The translations under genes and the position numbers were made by a program. Below the pieces are notes generated by a model. It saw nothing but the letters and a program-made list of their open reading frames with translations. It ran no database searches and had not been told where the DNA came from. From assembly GCF_900199405.1 (NCBI RefSeq), contig NZ_LT963430.1, positions 3,421,894-3,485,893 of the forward strand: 64,000 nucleotides of DNA, in the 5' to 3' direction. The stretch's first letter is position 1, and each line of letters starts with the position of its first letter. This document shows positions 48,741-57,556 of this stretch, piece after piece. This DNA comes from Beduinella massiliensis. Its GTDB lineage: Bacteria; Bacillota; Clostridia; Christensenellales; Aristaeellaceae.

Positions 48741-49637
48741 TTACCCCTTGATCGCACCGATCATGACGCCCTTCACAAAGAATTTTTGCACGAAGGGAAA
48801 GACGATCAGCAATGGCAGGATTGCGATCACCATGACTGCATAGTTAAGCGTGACAGTATACAGTGCTTCTACGCTGCTCGCCTCGGTCGCCATCATGCCG
48901 AGCGTTTCGTCGTTGATCAACATTTCGCGAAGGATCAGCTGGAGTGGATACTTCGCCCGATCGCTCAAGTAGATCAGCGCCGTATAATACGAGTTCCAGT
49001 GTTCGGCCGCGTAAAACAGCGTAATGACCGCCAGAATCGGCTTGCACAGGGGGATGACGATCTGTCCGAAGGTCCGCAGGGCGCCTGCGCCATCCACCTC
49101 CGCCGCTTCGACCAGCCCTTCCGGAATCTGCTGCATCAGGTAGGTCCGAGTAATCAGCAGGTTGTACGTCGCGATCGCGCCGGGCAGCACGATCGCCCAG
49201 ATCGAATTCAGCATGCCGTACGCTTTTACGGTTAGATAGGTCGGAATGAGGCCGCCCGAAAAGAACAGCGTCAGCACGATCAAAAAGTTAAACGTCCTGC
49301 GCCAGGGCAAGGCCTGCTGTGACAGCGCATAAGCTGTCAAAAAGGTCATGACAACGTTGATGGCGGTTCCTACACCTACGTACAGTATGGTATTTTGATA
49401 TCCCATCCAAACAGAGCTGGACGTTACCAGCATGCGAAAGTTATAGAACGTCAGCGTCTTGGGAAAGAGGGCCAGCGGATCCTTGACGTACTCAAGCGGG
49501 TCGCTGAACGCCGCGACGAAGATCGTCCACAGCGGATACAGAAAGATCAGCGCAAAGAGCAGCAGGAATATGACTACCGTGCAGTCAAAGATGCTCAGCT
49601 TTTTTACCTTCTTCACCACCTTATCCTCCTTTACCAT
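48741..49637 (-). CDS. Carbohydrate ABC permease, LplC/YtcP type
   Basis: A 298-residue six-segment CUT1 permease. The EAA loop is GLVEAAEVDGAGALRTFGQIVIPLCKPILAV near residues 185-215 (given here in motif form: VEAAEVDGAGALR). FFSGGLIPTYL is characteristic of the LplC/YtcP group. It overlaps the upstream permease gene by seven bases. With that gene product and the lipoprotein it forms an importer of the LplABC/YtcQ-YteP-YtcP kind, used in Bacilli for rhamnogalacturonan and other uronide oligosaccharides. The ATPase is encoded elsewhere. Confidence 0.93.
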   Translation of the reverse strand: MVKEDKVVKKVKKLSIFDCTVVIFLLLFALIFLYPLWTIFVAAFSDPLEYVKDPLALFPKTLTFYNFRMLVTSSSVWMGYQNTILYVGVGTAINVVMTFLTAYALSQQALPWRRTFNFLIVLTLFFSGGLIPTYLTVKAYGMLNSIWAIVLPGAIATYNLLITRTYLMQQIPEGLVEAAEVDGAGALRTFGQIVIPLCKPILAVITLFYAAEHWNSYYTALIYLSDRAKYPLQLILREMLINDETLGMMATEASSVEALYTVTLNYAVMVIAILPLLIVFPFVQKFFVKGVMIGAIKG

Positions 49638-50572
49638 AGTGAGGTATCCCCAAGTTTTCGCGCCAGCGTGTTGAAGAAAAGGACGATGACCAGCCCGACG
49701 ACGTTATTGAAAAGTCCAACGGCGCTTGCAAAGGAGTATTTCATCTGCGTAATGCCGATGCGATAGACATAGGTGCTGAGGATATCCGCCGTGGAATAGG
49801 TGCTCGAATTGTACAGCAGCAGGACTTTTTCAAAGCCCACGTTCATCACGGTGCCTAGCTGCATCAGCAGCAGCGTCACCATCGTGGGAATCAGGGACGG
49901 CAGGCTGATGTGCAGAATACGCCGCAGGCGTCCCGCCCCGTCGATTTCGGCTGCCTCGAAGAGCGACGTGTCGATCGAGGTCAGCGTCGCATAATAGATG
50001 ATCGAGCTCCACCCCATGTTCTGCCATATTCCGCTGCTGATATAGATCGTCCGAAACCACGTAGGCTCCTGTAAAAAATTGATTTTGCTTCCATTCAAGG
50101 CCTCAATCATGCTATTTACGATACCGTTTGAAACAGAAAGGTATTGCTTGAGCAGGCCACAGATGATGACGACGGAAATAAAATGCGGAAAATAGCTGAT
50201 GGACTGAATCAGGGAACGAAAATGCGCAAAGCGTACCTCATAGAGCAGCAGCGCAAATAAAACGGGGATCGGAAATCCAAAGAGGATGCTGTAACAGCTC
50301 AGACACAGGGTATTTTTTATCAGCCGCAACGCGTTGTTCGATTGAAAGAAAATCTGAAAGTGTTTCAGCCCCACCCACTTGCTGTCCAGAAATCCCTTAA
50401 AGGCGTTGAAGTCCTGAAAGGCAATCAAATTTCCCCACATGGGAACGTATCGAAATAAAATGTAATAAATCATGCCCGGAAGGATAAAGCCCAGTGCGAT
50501 TAGCCCTTTTCGGCGCGAACGCGGGTTTTGATACCATCGGACACTTTTTCTGTTCACGGCGTTGTTTATCAT
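49631..50572 (-). CDS. Carbohydrate ABC permease, LplB/YteP type
   Basis: A 313-residue six-segment CUT1 permease (GFILPGMIYYILFRYVPMWG near the N-terminus, typical for LplB/YteP). The EAA loop is SLFEAAEIDGAGRLRRILHI near residue 205. It is encoded 107 bases after the binding-protein gene, with a long hairpin in the gap, and overlaps the second permease gene. It pairs with that permease to form the channel. Confidence 0.94.
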   Translation of the reverse strand: MINNAVNRKSVRWYQNPRSRRKGLIALGFILPGMIYYILFRYVPMWGNLIAFQDFNAFKGFLDSKWVGLKHFQIFFQSNNALRLIKNTLCLSCYSILFGFPIPVLFALLLYEVRFAHFRSLIQSISYFPHFISVVIICGLLKQYLSVSNGIVNSMIEALNGSKINFLQEPTWFRTIYISSGIWQNMGWSSIIYYATLTSIDTSLFEAAEIDGAGRLRRILHISLPSLIPTMVTLLLMQLGTVMNVGFEKVLLLYNSSTYSTADILSTYVYRIGITQMKYSFASAVGLFNNVVGLVIVLFFNTLARKLGDTSLW

Positions 50573-50605
50573 GTCCTTTCCTCCTGAAACCCAATCGATA
50601 ACAGC

Positions 50606-50653
50606 AGGACGCCATGGGCATTAGACCGCCGCGAACAGCGCCCATGGCGTCCT
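50606..50653. repeat. Intercistronic hairpin between binding-protein and permease genes
   Basis: AGGACGCCATGGGC (50606-50619) and GCCCATGGCGTCCT (50640-50653) are perfect 14-base arms. No T run follows on the minus strand, so it is more likely an RNA stabiliser that protects the abundant binding-protein message than a terminator. Confidence 0.75.
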
Positions 50654-50679
50654 CTGTTTCAAGCAAACTCAGCGCTTTC

Positions 50680-52242
50680 TTACTTTCCCGCAATCTCCTG
50701 CCAACGGGCATATGCGCTGCGGTAATATCCCATCAATTCCTCCAGGCGCAGGCCGTCGAATCCCTTCAGATATCCCTGCCAGACTGCGTCGTCCTCGATA
50801 TCCTTCGTGCCGTTCACGAAAAGCGCGAAGTTTTCGTCCACGTAGTCGTTCAGATCGACGATGATTGTGTTGACCTCGCTGATTTCCTCTTCGGTGTAGC
50901 GCAGCGCCGGCATACGGATGTCGTTTGCCTGGCCAATCGCAGTCTCAGCGAGGTTTCCTTCGCGAGCCCGCTCGCTCAAAGTGGCGTGATAAAACTCCAC
51001 GTTCTGGGCGGAAGGGTAACAGCTGGTATTGGCTGAGTAGTTGTTCAAGTAGGTGAGCACGCCCAGCTCGCTTCCGGTCACCGTTTCCGTAAACTGCCGG
51101 ACGTTCTCAGCGTTTCTCTCAAACGTAACCCCCTCCACGCCCCAATAGATCAATTCGCGGCCTTCGTCGCTGTACAAGTAGTCGACTACCTGGATTGCGG
51201 CGTCCACATCCTTGCACGCGCTGGTAATTGCCAGACCATAGCCTACGTCGATCGCGGTATGATGTCCCTGCCAGCACTGATCCCCATACGGACCTTTAAG
51301 CGGCAGCACGTAGGTCAGCGCCTCTCCCTTTCCATCCGCCTCCAGCAAGCCGTTATAGGTGCTCAGCATTCCGGAAAAAGATCCCTGGCAGGCGGCGGCA
51401 GTGCCCGATACGATATGCGTGCGAATCTGGTTGCTCTCTAGTGCATTCCAGTCCGGGTTCAAAAGGCCTTCTTCGTACAGACTGTTCAGGAATTTGAGCG
51501 CTTCACGATACTTCTCGTCCGTCGGGCCGTAAGCGACCTCTCCCTCCTTCACATACGCATCGTCCGTCGAGCTCAAGCCTGTTCCACGCGCACCGATTCC
51601 GTACGCCCAAATCAACGACTTCAGCCCTGCCTTATCCACGCTCAAGGGGGCGGAGCATCCCTCCACACCTGCCTGGATGGCCTTAAGAGCGTCCTTAAAC
51701 TCATCCGGCGTGGTCGGTACTTCCTTGCTGACCTGCTGCAAATAGTCCTCCCTGATAAACAGCCCGTTCCAATAGCGCGTGGCTGCCTCCATGATGCGCG
51801 GGAAGAAGTAAATGTTCCCGTCCGCCGAGGTAATCGAAGCCAACACCGCAGGGTCCGCCTTTAGCAGCGCAGCCAGATTCGGCATCTTTTCCGGCGTTAT
51901 GTAATCATTCAGCGGAATCAGCGCACCCATGCGCCCAAACTCCTCATAATAGATCGGCTCCATGTCCAGCACGATATCTGGAAGTTCGCCGGAAGCCATC
52001 AACAGGCTGAACAGCGTCGTCTTGTCCTTGGCAGAAACCGTAGTCCAGTCCACCTTGATGCCAAGGCGCTTTTCTACCTCCTGCCACGCGTACTGCTGCG
52101 AGTAAGAAGTCAGGCCGGTCTGATCGTTGAACGTCCATGCGCCCCATCCGGTCAATGTCTTGACATCCTCGGCGCTAGCAAATGCGGGCAGGCATGAGGT
52201 GAGCATGATGAGTGAAAGAGCGAGGATCAGCAGTTTTTTCAT
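50680..52242 (-). CDS. Extracellular solute-binding lipoprotein, LplA/YtcQ type
   Basis: A 520-residue family-1 binding protein. The signal peptide ends in a lipobox, LTSC (residues 14-17, in LILALSLIMLTSCLPAF), so it is likely a lipoprotein tethered outside the membrane. The mature part has LTGWGAWTFNDQTGLTSYSQ and typical two-lobe sugar-binding features; large size is normal for the LplA/YtcQ group. GGAGG precedes the ATG by nine bases. It is the first gene of the operon SBP-permease-permease-araC-unknown-GH88. Confidence 0.93.
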   Translation of the reverse strand: MKKLLILALSLIMLTSCLPAFASAEDVKTLTGWGAWTFNDQTGLTSYSQQYAWQEVEKRLGIKVDWTTVSAKDKTTLFSLLMASGELPDIVLDMEPIYYEEFGRMGALIPLNDYITPEKMPNLAALLKADPAVLASITSADGNIYFFPRIMEAATRYWNGLFIREDYLQQVSKEVPTTPDEFKDALKAIQAGVEGCSAPLSVDKAGLKSLIWAYGIGARGTGLSSTDDAYVKEGEVAYGPTDEKYREALKFLNSLYEEGLLNPDWNALESNQIRTHIVSGTAAACQGSFSGMLSTYNGLLEADGKGEALTYVLPLKGPYGDQCWQGHHTAIDVGYGLAITSACKDVDAAIQVVDYLYSDEGRELIYWGVEGVTFERNAENVRQFTETVTGSELGVLTYLNNYSANTSCYPSAQNVEFYHATLSERAREGNLAETAIGQANDIRMPALRYTEEEISEVNTIIVDLNDYVDENFALFVNGTKDIEDDAVWQGYLKGFDGLRLEELMGYYRSAYARWQEIAGK

Positions 52243-52344
52243 CAGTCTATTCCTCCATTTCGTGAAGAACGGCTTAATTCTCTGCGCAGAATTTTCAGTC
52301 GCCTCTTTTGTGTTTCATTATACAGATCTCTCCATTCAGATTGC

Positions 52345-52380
52345 ATGTAAAATCAACTCAACATCTTTTATATTCTGATC
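52345..52380. repeat. Direct repeat, copy 1, upstream of the GH88 operon
   Basis: Begins ATGTAAAATC and continues to ACATCTTTTA...ATT. It matches copy 2 at about 29 of 36 positions and lies from roughly 23 to 58 bases upstream of the candidate -10 of the operon, where an AraC-type activator would bind. Confidence 0.55.
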
Positions 52381-52537
52381 GTCCTTGTGAAAACGGTCCA
52401 AATTTTCTTTTGCGCCTTTTTTCGGTTCATTCGCCTATATTCACGCAGTCATTTTCTTTAATATGCTAAATTTTTTTCCTGCCGCCTGCAGATGCGACAA
52501 GTACAAAATAAAAAAAGCGATCCTTTCGCCTTCTTTT

Positions 52538-52573
52538 ATGTAAAATCCGATCTACATCTTTTAAATTATGTTC
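52538..52573. repeat. Direct repeat, copy 2, upstream of the GH88 operon
   Basis: Shares ATGTAAAATC and ACATCTTTTA with copy 1 at identical internal spacing, 193 bases further upstream. Distance suits DNA looping or a second transcription unit. Confidence 0.55.
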
Positions 52574-52671
52574 AGAATGTGCTGATAAATCCATCTAATG
52601 GAGACGCTGCCCCTCCCATCTCTGCAGGCCATCCATTTTTATGGATACAAACAAGTCGCAAGGCAGCCCAC

Positions 52672-52703
52672 AAAAAAAGGCAGGCCGTTATCGGCCAGCC
52701 TTT
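52672..52703 (-). terminator. Terminator at the end of the MoxR-DUF58 cluster
   Basis: AAAGGC-A-GGCCG-TTAT-CGGCC-A-GCCTTT forms a long stem with one mismatch, and on the minus strand is followed by TTTTTTTG. The stop codon of the last gene (52688) falls in the loop. Confidence 0.8.
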
Positions 52704-53917
52704 CCCTTCAGTATTCGCCTAAGCGCCCGGGCCTCCTCGCGCGTGACGCCGCCGCCATAGCGCGCCCGCGCGTACAGGCGGTGCAGCGCCTCGCGCGCTT
52801 CCCCCGGCTCCATCCCGGCAAAGTCCTCGATCTCCCGGGGCGTCAGCGCCTGCGGCGGCCGCTTCCGCGTTTGCGCGCGCACCGCCGACAGGAACATGCG
52901 CCGGACCGCGCCCTCCGGCGTGAAGGGCAGCGGTGGCGCGTCCGTGCGTCCCTTTTCCCGGCGCAGGCGCTCTTCGCGCGTGGGCGGCGCGATGAACTCC
53001 ACGCGGTCGCCCGTCTGCGCAGCGCCGCGCGCAAAGCGCTTGTAGAGGCTGTACGCCAGGTAGCCCAGGAGCAGCAGCGCCCCCACGATCAGCGCGGCCA
53101 TCACAGCGAAGCTGAGCACCGCCTGAAGGAGCTGCCAGAGCGCCGAGGGCTCCGTCGCCTCCGCCTGCGGCAGGCCGCCCAGCTCGGGCCTCTCCATCGG
53201 GCCCGCATCCTCCGCGGGCGCCTCCTGCCCCGCAGGCAGCAGCGAAAAGAGGAAGCGCACGCCCGCGAGCAGCAGGCTGCCCAGCGCGTAGACGATCCGC
53301 TCCGCCCCCGAGGCGGCGAGCAGCCCCATGGATAAGAGCGCCAGCACGCAGCAAACGGCGAGCACGCCGCGCGTCGTCCGGCGAAGCTGCCGCTCGGGCA
53401 ATCTCGCCGCCGCGCCGTAGCGCGACAGGAAGGCCCCGAGGCTTTGCTGCGCGCGCCAGACGAGCGTCACGAGCGCGTACAGCGCGCAAAGTGAGAGCGC
53501 CATCGCCTGCACGCGCGCGTCCTGCCGCAGCGTCCCCGCGGCGTAGGCGAGGACGAAGAGCGCCGCCGCGTAATAGCTCGGCGTGTCGGGCAAAATATCC
53601 TTCCGCGCCGCGCGTCCGTACAGACGCCAGAGCGAGAGCAGCGCGCAAAGCGCGCACGCAGCGTAGCGCGCGTAGGGGGGCGCCGGCAAAAGCAGCGCCG
53701 CAGCGCAGCATAGCGCGCACAAGGGGATGTATTGCCACAGCGCGGACGTTCGCCGGGCGAGCGCGCGCGTCGCGATCGTCACGGCGCACAGGTAGGCGCC
53801 GCAGAGGAGCGCGCCGTCCGCCGAAAGGCCCAATAGCAGCGCGGGCGCCGCAAACGCGCAGCAAAGGAGCAGCATGCCGCCCGCGCATTCCAGCGCGGCC
53901 CGTGTCAGGCGTTTCAC
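52688..53917 (-). CDS. Membrane protein of a MoxR-DUF58 cluster, DUF4129-like C-terminus
   Basis: A 409-residue protein with about seven to eight hydrophobic segments in the first 290 residues, then a soluble charged tail with EGAVRRMFLSAVRAQTRKR and LTPREIEDFAGMEPGEA, resembling the DUF4129 domain that follows transglutaminase-like proteins in these clusters. No transglutaminase core is present, which is unusual compared with the common four-gene layout. Its ATG overlaps the stop of the DUF58 gene (ATGA). Function is unknown; the cluster is linked to envelope or chaperone-type roles. Confidence 0.75.
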   Translation of the reverse strand: MKRLTRAALECAGGMLLLCCAFAAPALLLGLSADGALLCGAYLCAVTIATRALARRTSALWQYIPLCALCCAAALLLPAPPYARYAACALCALLSLWRLYGRAARKDILPDTPSYYAAALFVLAYAAGTLRQDARVQAMALSLCALYALVTLVWRAQQSLGAFLSRYGAAARLPERQLRRTTRGVLAVCCVLALLSMGLLAASGAERIVYALGSLLLAGVRFLFSLLPAGQEAPAEDAGPMERPELGGLPQAEATEPSALWQLLQAVLSFAVMAALIVGALLLLGYLAYSLYKRFARGAAQTGDRVEFIAPPTREERLRREKGRTDAPPLPFTPEGAVRRMFLSAVRAQTRKRPPQALTPREIEDFAGMEPGEAREALHRLYARARYGGGVTREEARALRRILKGKAGR

Positions 53918-55029
53918 GAAGCCTCCACCTCCCAGCGCAGCACGTCAAAGCCCCCCTTGGGCGCGGGCGACAGCACGCCGTCCGCGCGAAGCGGCACCAC
54001 CATCAGCGCGCCGCCCATGTCCAGGAACGCCGCGCGCACGGGCGGCCGCTGGCTCTTGGACACCAGCACGTAAAGGGGCGCATCCTCGCGCCCGAGCAAC
54101 GCCTCGTCCCGAAGGAACGTCTCGAACGGCTCCGCCCGCCGCTTGAGGTCGATGCGCGCGAGCGCGGTCATCAGCAGCGCGCGCTGGCGCTCCCCGATGC
54201 CGGCGGGCACGCAAAGCGCCTCGCCCGTCTCCAGATCGCGCCCGTTCGTGCGCAGCCCCACGCGCACCCCCGCGTCGCAAAGCCGCATGCACAGCCCTGC
54301 CGCCACGCGGATGGCCTCCTCGTGGATCTCCTCGTCGTACCAGCTCGTGTCGTCCTCCACGTTGAGCAGCACCATCGCCGCCTGCGAGGCGGTCGTGTCG
54401 CGCTGATTGACCATCAGGCTGCCCGTGCGCGCGCTGGCCTTCCAGTTGACCGCGTTCATCGCGTCGCCCGGCGCGTATTCCCGGATGCCGCGGAACGTAA
54501 AGGGATCCTCCAGCACGAACCGGCGCACCCGCAGCGCGCCCGTCAGGTGCCTGAACGGAATTTCCAGCCGGCTCGGATCGGCCTCCCGCGGGTAGACGCA
54601 AAGCGACGTCTGCTGCGCAAACGCCCGCGCGTGCTCGCGGTCGAGCAGCGGCGCACTCGCGATCACGTCCGCCCGCTCCACCCGGAAGAACCCACGGTGC
54701 GTGCAGGTCAGGTTCAGCGTCCGCTCGACGCGCTGATAAAAGAGCAGCGAAAAGACGTCCTGCTTGTAGCACCGGTCGGAGACGCTCACGTTCTCCTGCC
54801 CCTCGAAGACGAGGCTGCGGTCGATTTCAAACGTCGCCCGCAGCACGGGCAGCGGCAGCGCCTTGCGGTTTTCCACCGTTTCGATCACCTGCGCCCGGCC
54901 GCCCTCGCGGGCCGCCGCCTGCGCAAAGGTTACCGTGAACGCGAGCCCCCGATGCCAGCGCCTTTGAAAGAGGCTGCCCAGCCCAAACAGGAACAGGGCG
55001 AGCCCCAGCAGCAGCAAGAGGACGGTCAT
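53914..55029 (-). CDS. DUF58-domain membrane protein
   Basis: A 371-residue protein with an N-terminal membrane segment (residues 1-20, VLLLLLGLALFLFGLGSLF), a beta-rich region (about 30-170) and the DUF58 core REYAPGDAMNAVNWKASARTGSLMVNQRD near 185-213 (hallmark: GDAMNAVNWKASAR). A VWA-like fold follows (AAMVLLNVEDDTSWYDEEIHE). DUF58 proteins partner with MoxR AAA ATPases. Its ATG overlaps the MoxR stop as ATGA. The longer ORF upstream of 55029 is a shadow of the ATPase gene. Confidence 0.92.
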   Translation of the reverse strand: MTVLLLLLGLALFLFGLGSLFQRRWHRGLAFTVTFAQAAAREGGRAQVIETVENRKALPLPVLRATFEIDRSLVFEGQENVSVSDRCYKQDVFSLLFYQRVERTLNLTCTHRGFFRVERADVIASAPLLDREHARAFAQQTSLCVYPREADPSRLEIPFRHLTGALRVRRFVLEDPFTFRGIREYAPGDAMNAVNWKASARTGSLMVNQRDTTASQAAMVLLNVEDDTSWYDEEIHEEAIRVAAGLCMRLCDAGVRVGLRTNGRDLETGEALCVPAGIGERQRALLMTALARIDLKRRAEPFETFLRDEALLGREDAPLYVLVSKSQRPPVRAAFLDMGGALMVVPLRADGVLSPAPKGGFDVLRWEVEAS

Positions 55030-55970
55030 GCCCGCTCCGCGCCCCAACGCTCCGTGGGCACTTCCTCCTTTTCCATCGCGCCCCTCACCACGTCCCGCAT
55101 GTCTTCCCCGGCGGCGCGCTCCGGCAGCAGCCTGTGGGCGAGCACTGCCTCCGCGACCGCCTTGACGTCCTCCGGCGTGACAAAGCCGCGTTCCATCAGC
55201 ATCGCGTGCGCCTGCGAAGCGCGCAGCAGCGCGAGGGTTCCGCGCGGGCTCGCGCCGCAGGCGACGCCCCGCGCGCCGCGCGTGGCGCGGCACAGGCGCG
55301 CGACGTAGTCGAGCAGCGCCGGGTGCACCGCCACCTCGCGGCAGGCCTCCTGCGCGCGCGCGACCTCCCGCGCGGAACAGACCGGGTTAAGCTGCGCGAG
55401 GGGGCTCGCGCGCAGGAAGCGCGTAAGCATCGAAACCTCGCCCGGCAGCGTGGGCAGGCCCATCGACAGCCGCATCAGGAAGCGGTCCATCTGCGCCTCC
55501 GGCAGCGGAAACGTGCCTGCCGTCTCCACCGGGTTCTGGGTGGCGACGACGAAAAAGGGGCGCTCAAGCGCGCGCGTCACGCCGTCGACCGTGATCTGCC
55601 GCTCCTCCATGCACTCGAGCAGCGCGCTCTGCGTGCGCGGGGTCGCGCGGTTGATCTCATCGGCCAGCAGCACCTGGCAAAACGCCGGGCCCTCGCGGAA
55701 GACGAAGGCGCCCTCCTTAGGGTTGTAATAGGACAGGCCCGTCACGTCCGAGGGCAGCAGATCCGGGGTGAACTGGATCCGCGAAAAGCGCGCGTCGATG
55801 GAGCGCGCAAGCGCCTTGCACAGCGTGGTCTTGCCCGTGCCGGGCACGTCCTCCAGCAGCACGTGGCCGCCCGCCAGCAGCGCGCACAGCAGCAGATCGA
55901 CCGTCTCATCGCAGCCCACGAGCACGCGCCCGACGTTTTCCCGGATGCGCGCGGCGACATCATTTCCCAT
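55026..55970 (-). CDS. MoxR-family AAA+ ATPase
   Basis: A 314-residue chaperone-like ATPase. Walker A is EDVPGTGKTTLCKAL. Walker B is VLLADEINRATPRTQSALLE, and sensor I is PFFVVATQNPVETAGTFPLPEAQMDRFLMRLS in motif terms (VVATQNPVE). A C-terminal AAA lid follows. It is the first gene of the MoxR-DUF58-membrane protein operon, all joined by ATGA overlaps, and probably acts on a metal- or VWA-protein through DUF58. The specific client is unknown. Confidence 0.95.
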   Translation of the reverse strand: MGNDVAARIRENVGRVLVGCDETVDLLLCALLAGGHVLLEDVPGTGKTTLCKALARSIDARFSRIQFTPDLLPSDVTGLSYYNPKEGAFVFREGPAFCQVLLADEINRATPRTQSALLECMEERQITVDGVTRALERPFFVVATQNPVETAGTFPLPEAQMDRFLMRLSMGLPTLPGEVSMLTRFLRASPLAQLNPVCSAREVARAQEACREVAVHPALLDYVARLCRATRGARGVACGASPRGTLALLRASQAHAMLMERGFVTPEDVKAVAEAVLAHRLLPERAAGEDMRDVVRGAMEKEEVPTERWGAERA

Positions 55971-56022
55971 GATTTTTCCTCTTTTCGCAGCCTGGCGGCA
56001 GGGGACCGGGGGAGCGCCCCGC

Positions 56023-57534
56023 TCACCTGCCCATCAGATAGTCCTTGATTTCCTTTACGAACAGGTCCCCGTACTGCACCATCTTCTGGCGTCCCACGCC
56101 GGAGACCTTTAAAAATTCATCCATCGTCAGCGGGCGCTTGCGGCTCATGTCCAGCAGCGTCGCGTTGGAAAAGACGACGAACGCGGGCACGCCCAGGCGC
56201 TTGGCGATCCTGTAACGCAGCCGTACCAGGCGCTCAAAGAGCGGGTCGTCCTGTGCGTCCGCGGCAGGCGGGCGCTTTTTTTGCGCATCCTCGCGCGCTC
56301 TGCGCTCTTCCTCCCGCATCTCGCGCGTGACGGCGCAGTTGCCGCAGTTGTCACACCGCGCCTGCGCGCTCTCCCCGAAGTACCTGAGGATGTAGCCGCG
56401 CAGGCAGCCGCCTGTGGTCGCGTAAAACGTCATGCGCTTGAGCCGCTCCATCGCCCGCTCGTGCACGGCGCGGGCCGTCTCCTCGTCCAGCGCGGTGTTC
56501 TCGGCTGCGTGTTCGATCATGAACTGGCAGAGCTTCACGTCCCGCTTGCTGTAGAGCAGCACGCAGCGCGCGGGCGATCCGTCTCGCCCCGCGCGGCCCG
56601 CCTCCTGATAGTAGCTTTCCATGTCCTTGGGCATGTTGTAGTGCACCACGTAGCTCACGTCCGGCTTGTCGATGCCCATGCCGAACGCGTTCGTCGCGAC
56701 GATGACGTTCGCCTCGTCCTGCACGAACGCCTCCTGCGCGCGGGCGCGCTCCAAGTCCTCCATGCCCGCGTGGTAGCGCTCCGCCCGGTAGCCGTGGTCG
56801 AGCAGAAGCTGCCAGACCGCCTCCACGTTCTTGCGCGTGGCGCAGTAGACGATGCCGGAGCGCCTTTTCGCCTCCATCTGTTCCAGGGCGCGCGCCAGCG
56901 CGGCGTCCTTGTCCTGCACGCTGCGCACCTCGAAGAAGAGGTTTTTGCGGTCGAATCCCGTCGTCACGCGCAGCGGGTTTTGCAGGCGCAGCAGGCGCAG
57001 AATGTCCTCCCCCACCTCGCGCGTCGCCGTCGCGGTAAACGCCGCGACCGCCGGGCGCCTGGGCATGGAGGCGATGAACGAATCGATGTCCAGATAGCCG
57101 GGCCGAAAGTCCTGTCCCCACTGCGAGACGCAGTGCGCCTCGTCCACCGCAACCAACGGCACCGGAACGCTTTGAATCAGCCGCTCCATGCCCGGCGTCA
57201 GCAGCCGTTCCGGCGCGACGTAGATGATCTTGTACATGCCCTCGCAGGCGTTTTGCATCGCCCGCCGGAGCTGCGCGGGGCTGAGCGACGTGTTCAGATA
57301 GGCCGCGCGCACGCCGCTTTGCACGAGCGAGGCCACCTGATCCTTCATCAGCGAGATGAGCGGAGAAACCACCAGCGTCACGCCCGGCAGCAGCAGCGCG
57401 GGCAGCTGATAGCAGATCGACTTCCCCGCGCCCGTGGGCATGATGCCCAACACGTCGCGTCCCTGAAGCACCGCGTTTACGACCGTCTCCTGCCCTTCCC
57501 GAAAGCCGTCGTAGCCGAACGTCTCCTTGAGCAC
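56023..57534 (-). CDS. RecQ-like ATP-dependent DNA helicase, short form
   Basis: A 503-residue superfamily 2 3'-5' helicase. Helicase motifs are MPTGAGKSICYQLPALLLPG (I), VDEAHCVSQWGQDFRPGY (II), TATATREVGEDI (III), GRAGRDGSPARCVLLYS (VI). A zinc site is formed by CLRGYILRYFGE and CDNCGNC. An HRDC domain ends the protein (DEFLKVSGVGRQKMVQYGDLFV). It lacks the RQC winged helix between zinc site and HRDC, so it is about 100 residues shorter than E. coli RecQ. The GTG at 57534 is weakly supported; the frame is open back to the rhaM stop (DTKSAALRV), so the true start may lie upstream. Confidence 0.92.
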   Translation of the reverse strand: MLKETFGYDGFREGQETVVNAVLQGRDVLGIMPTGAGKSICYQLPALLLPGVTLVVSPLISLMKDQVASLVQSGVRAAYLNTSLSPAQLRRAMQNACEGMYKIIYVAPERLLTPGMERLIQSVPVPLVAVDEAHCVSQWGQDFRPGYLDIDSFIASMPRRPAVAAFTATATREVGEDILRLLRLQNPLRVTTGFDRKNLFFEVRSVQDKDAALARALEQMEAKRRSGIVYCATRKNVEAVWQLLLDHGYRAERYHAGMEDLERARAQEAFVQDEANVIVATNAFGMGIDKPDVSYVVHYNMPKDMESYYQEAGRAGRDGSPARCVLLYSKRDVKLCQFMIEHAAENTALDEETARAVHERAMERLKRMTFYATTGGCLRGYILRYFGESAQARCDNCGNCAVTREMREEERRAREDAQKKRPPAADAQDDPLFERLVRLRYRIAKRLGVPAFVVFSNATLLDMSRKRPLTMDEFLKVSGVGRQKMVQYGDLFVKEIKDYLMGR

Positions 57535-57556
57535 GCGAAGCGCGGCGCTCTTCGTG

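Larger units (their letters stand above)
52243..52687. other. AT-rich intergenic region upstream of the GH88 operon
   Basis: This 445-base gap has no convincing gene. On the minus strand TATAAT (52322-52317) could be the -10 for the binding-protein gene, with no good -35 (expected of an activator-dependent promoter). A near-palindrome AATTCT-CTGCGC-AGAATT (52276-52293) lies in the leader. A short stem (AAGGCGA with TCGCTTT, about 52515-52533) with T tracts and the two 36-base repeats listed separately account for the rest. Confidence 0.5.

Noticed and set aside
53491-55308. A 605-codon plus-strand ORF opposite the DUF58 cluster
   Set aside because: Arg/Ala-rich antisense frame spanning three real genes.
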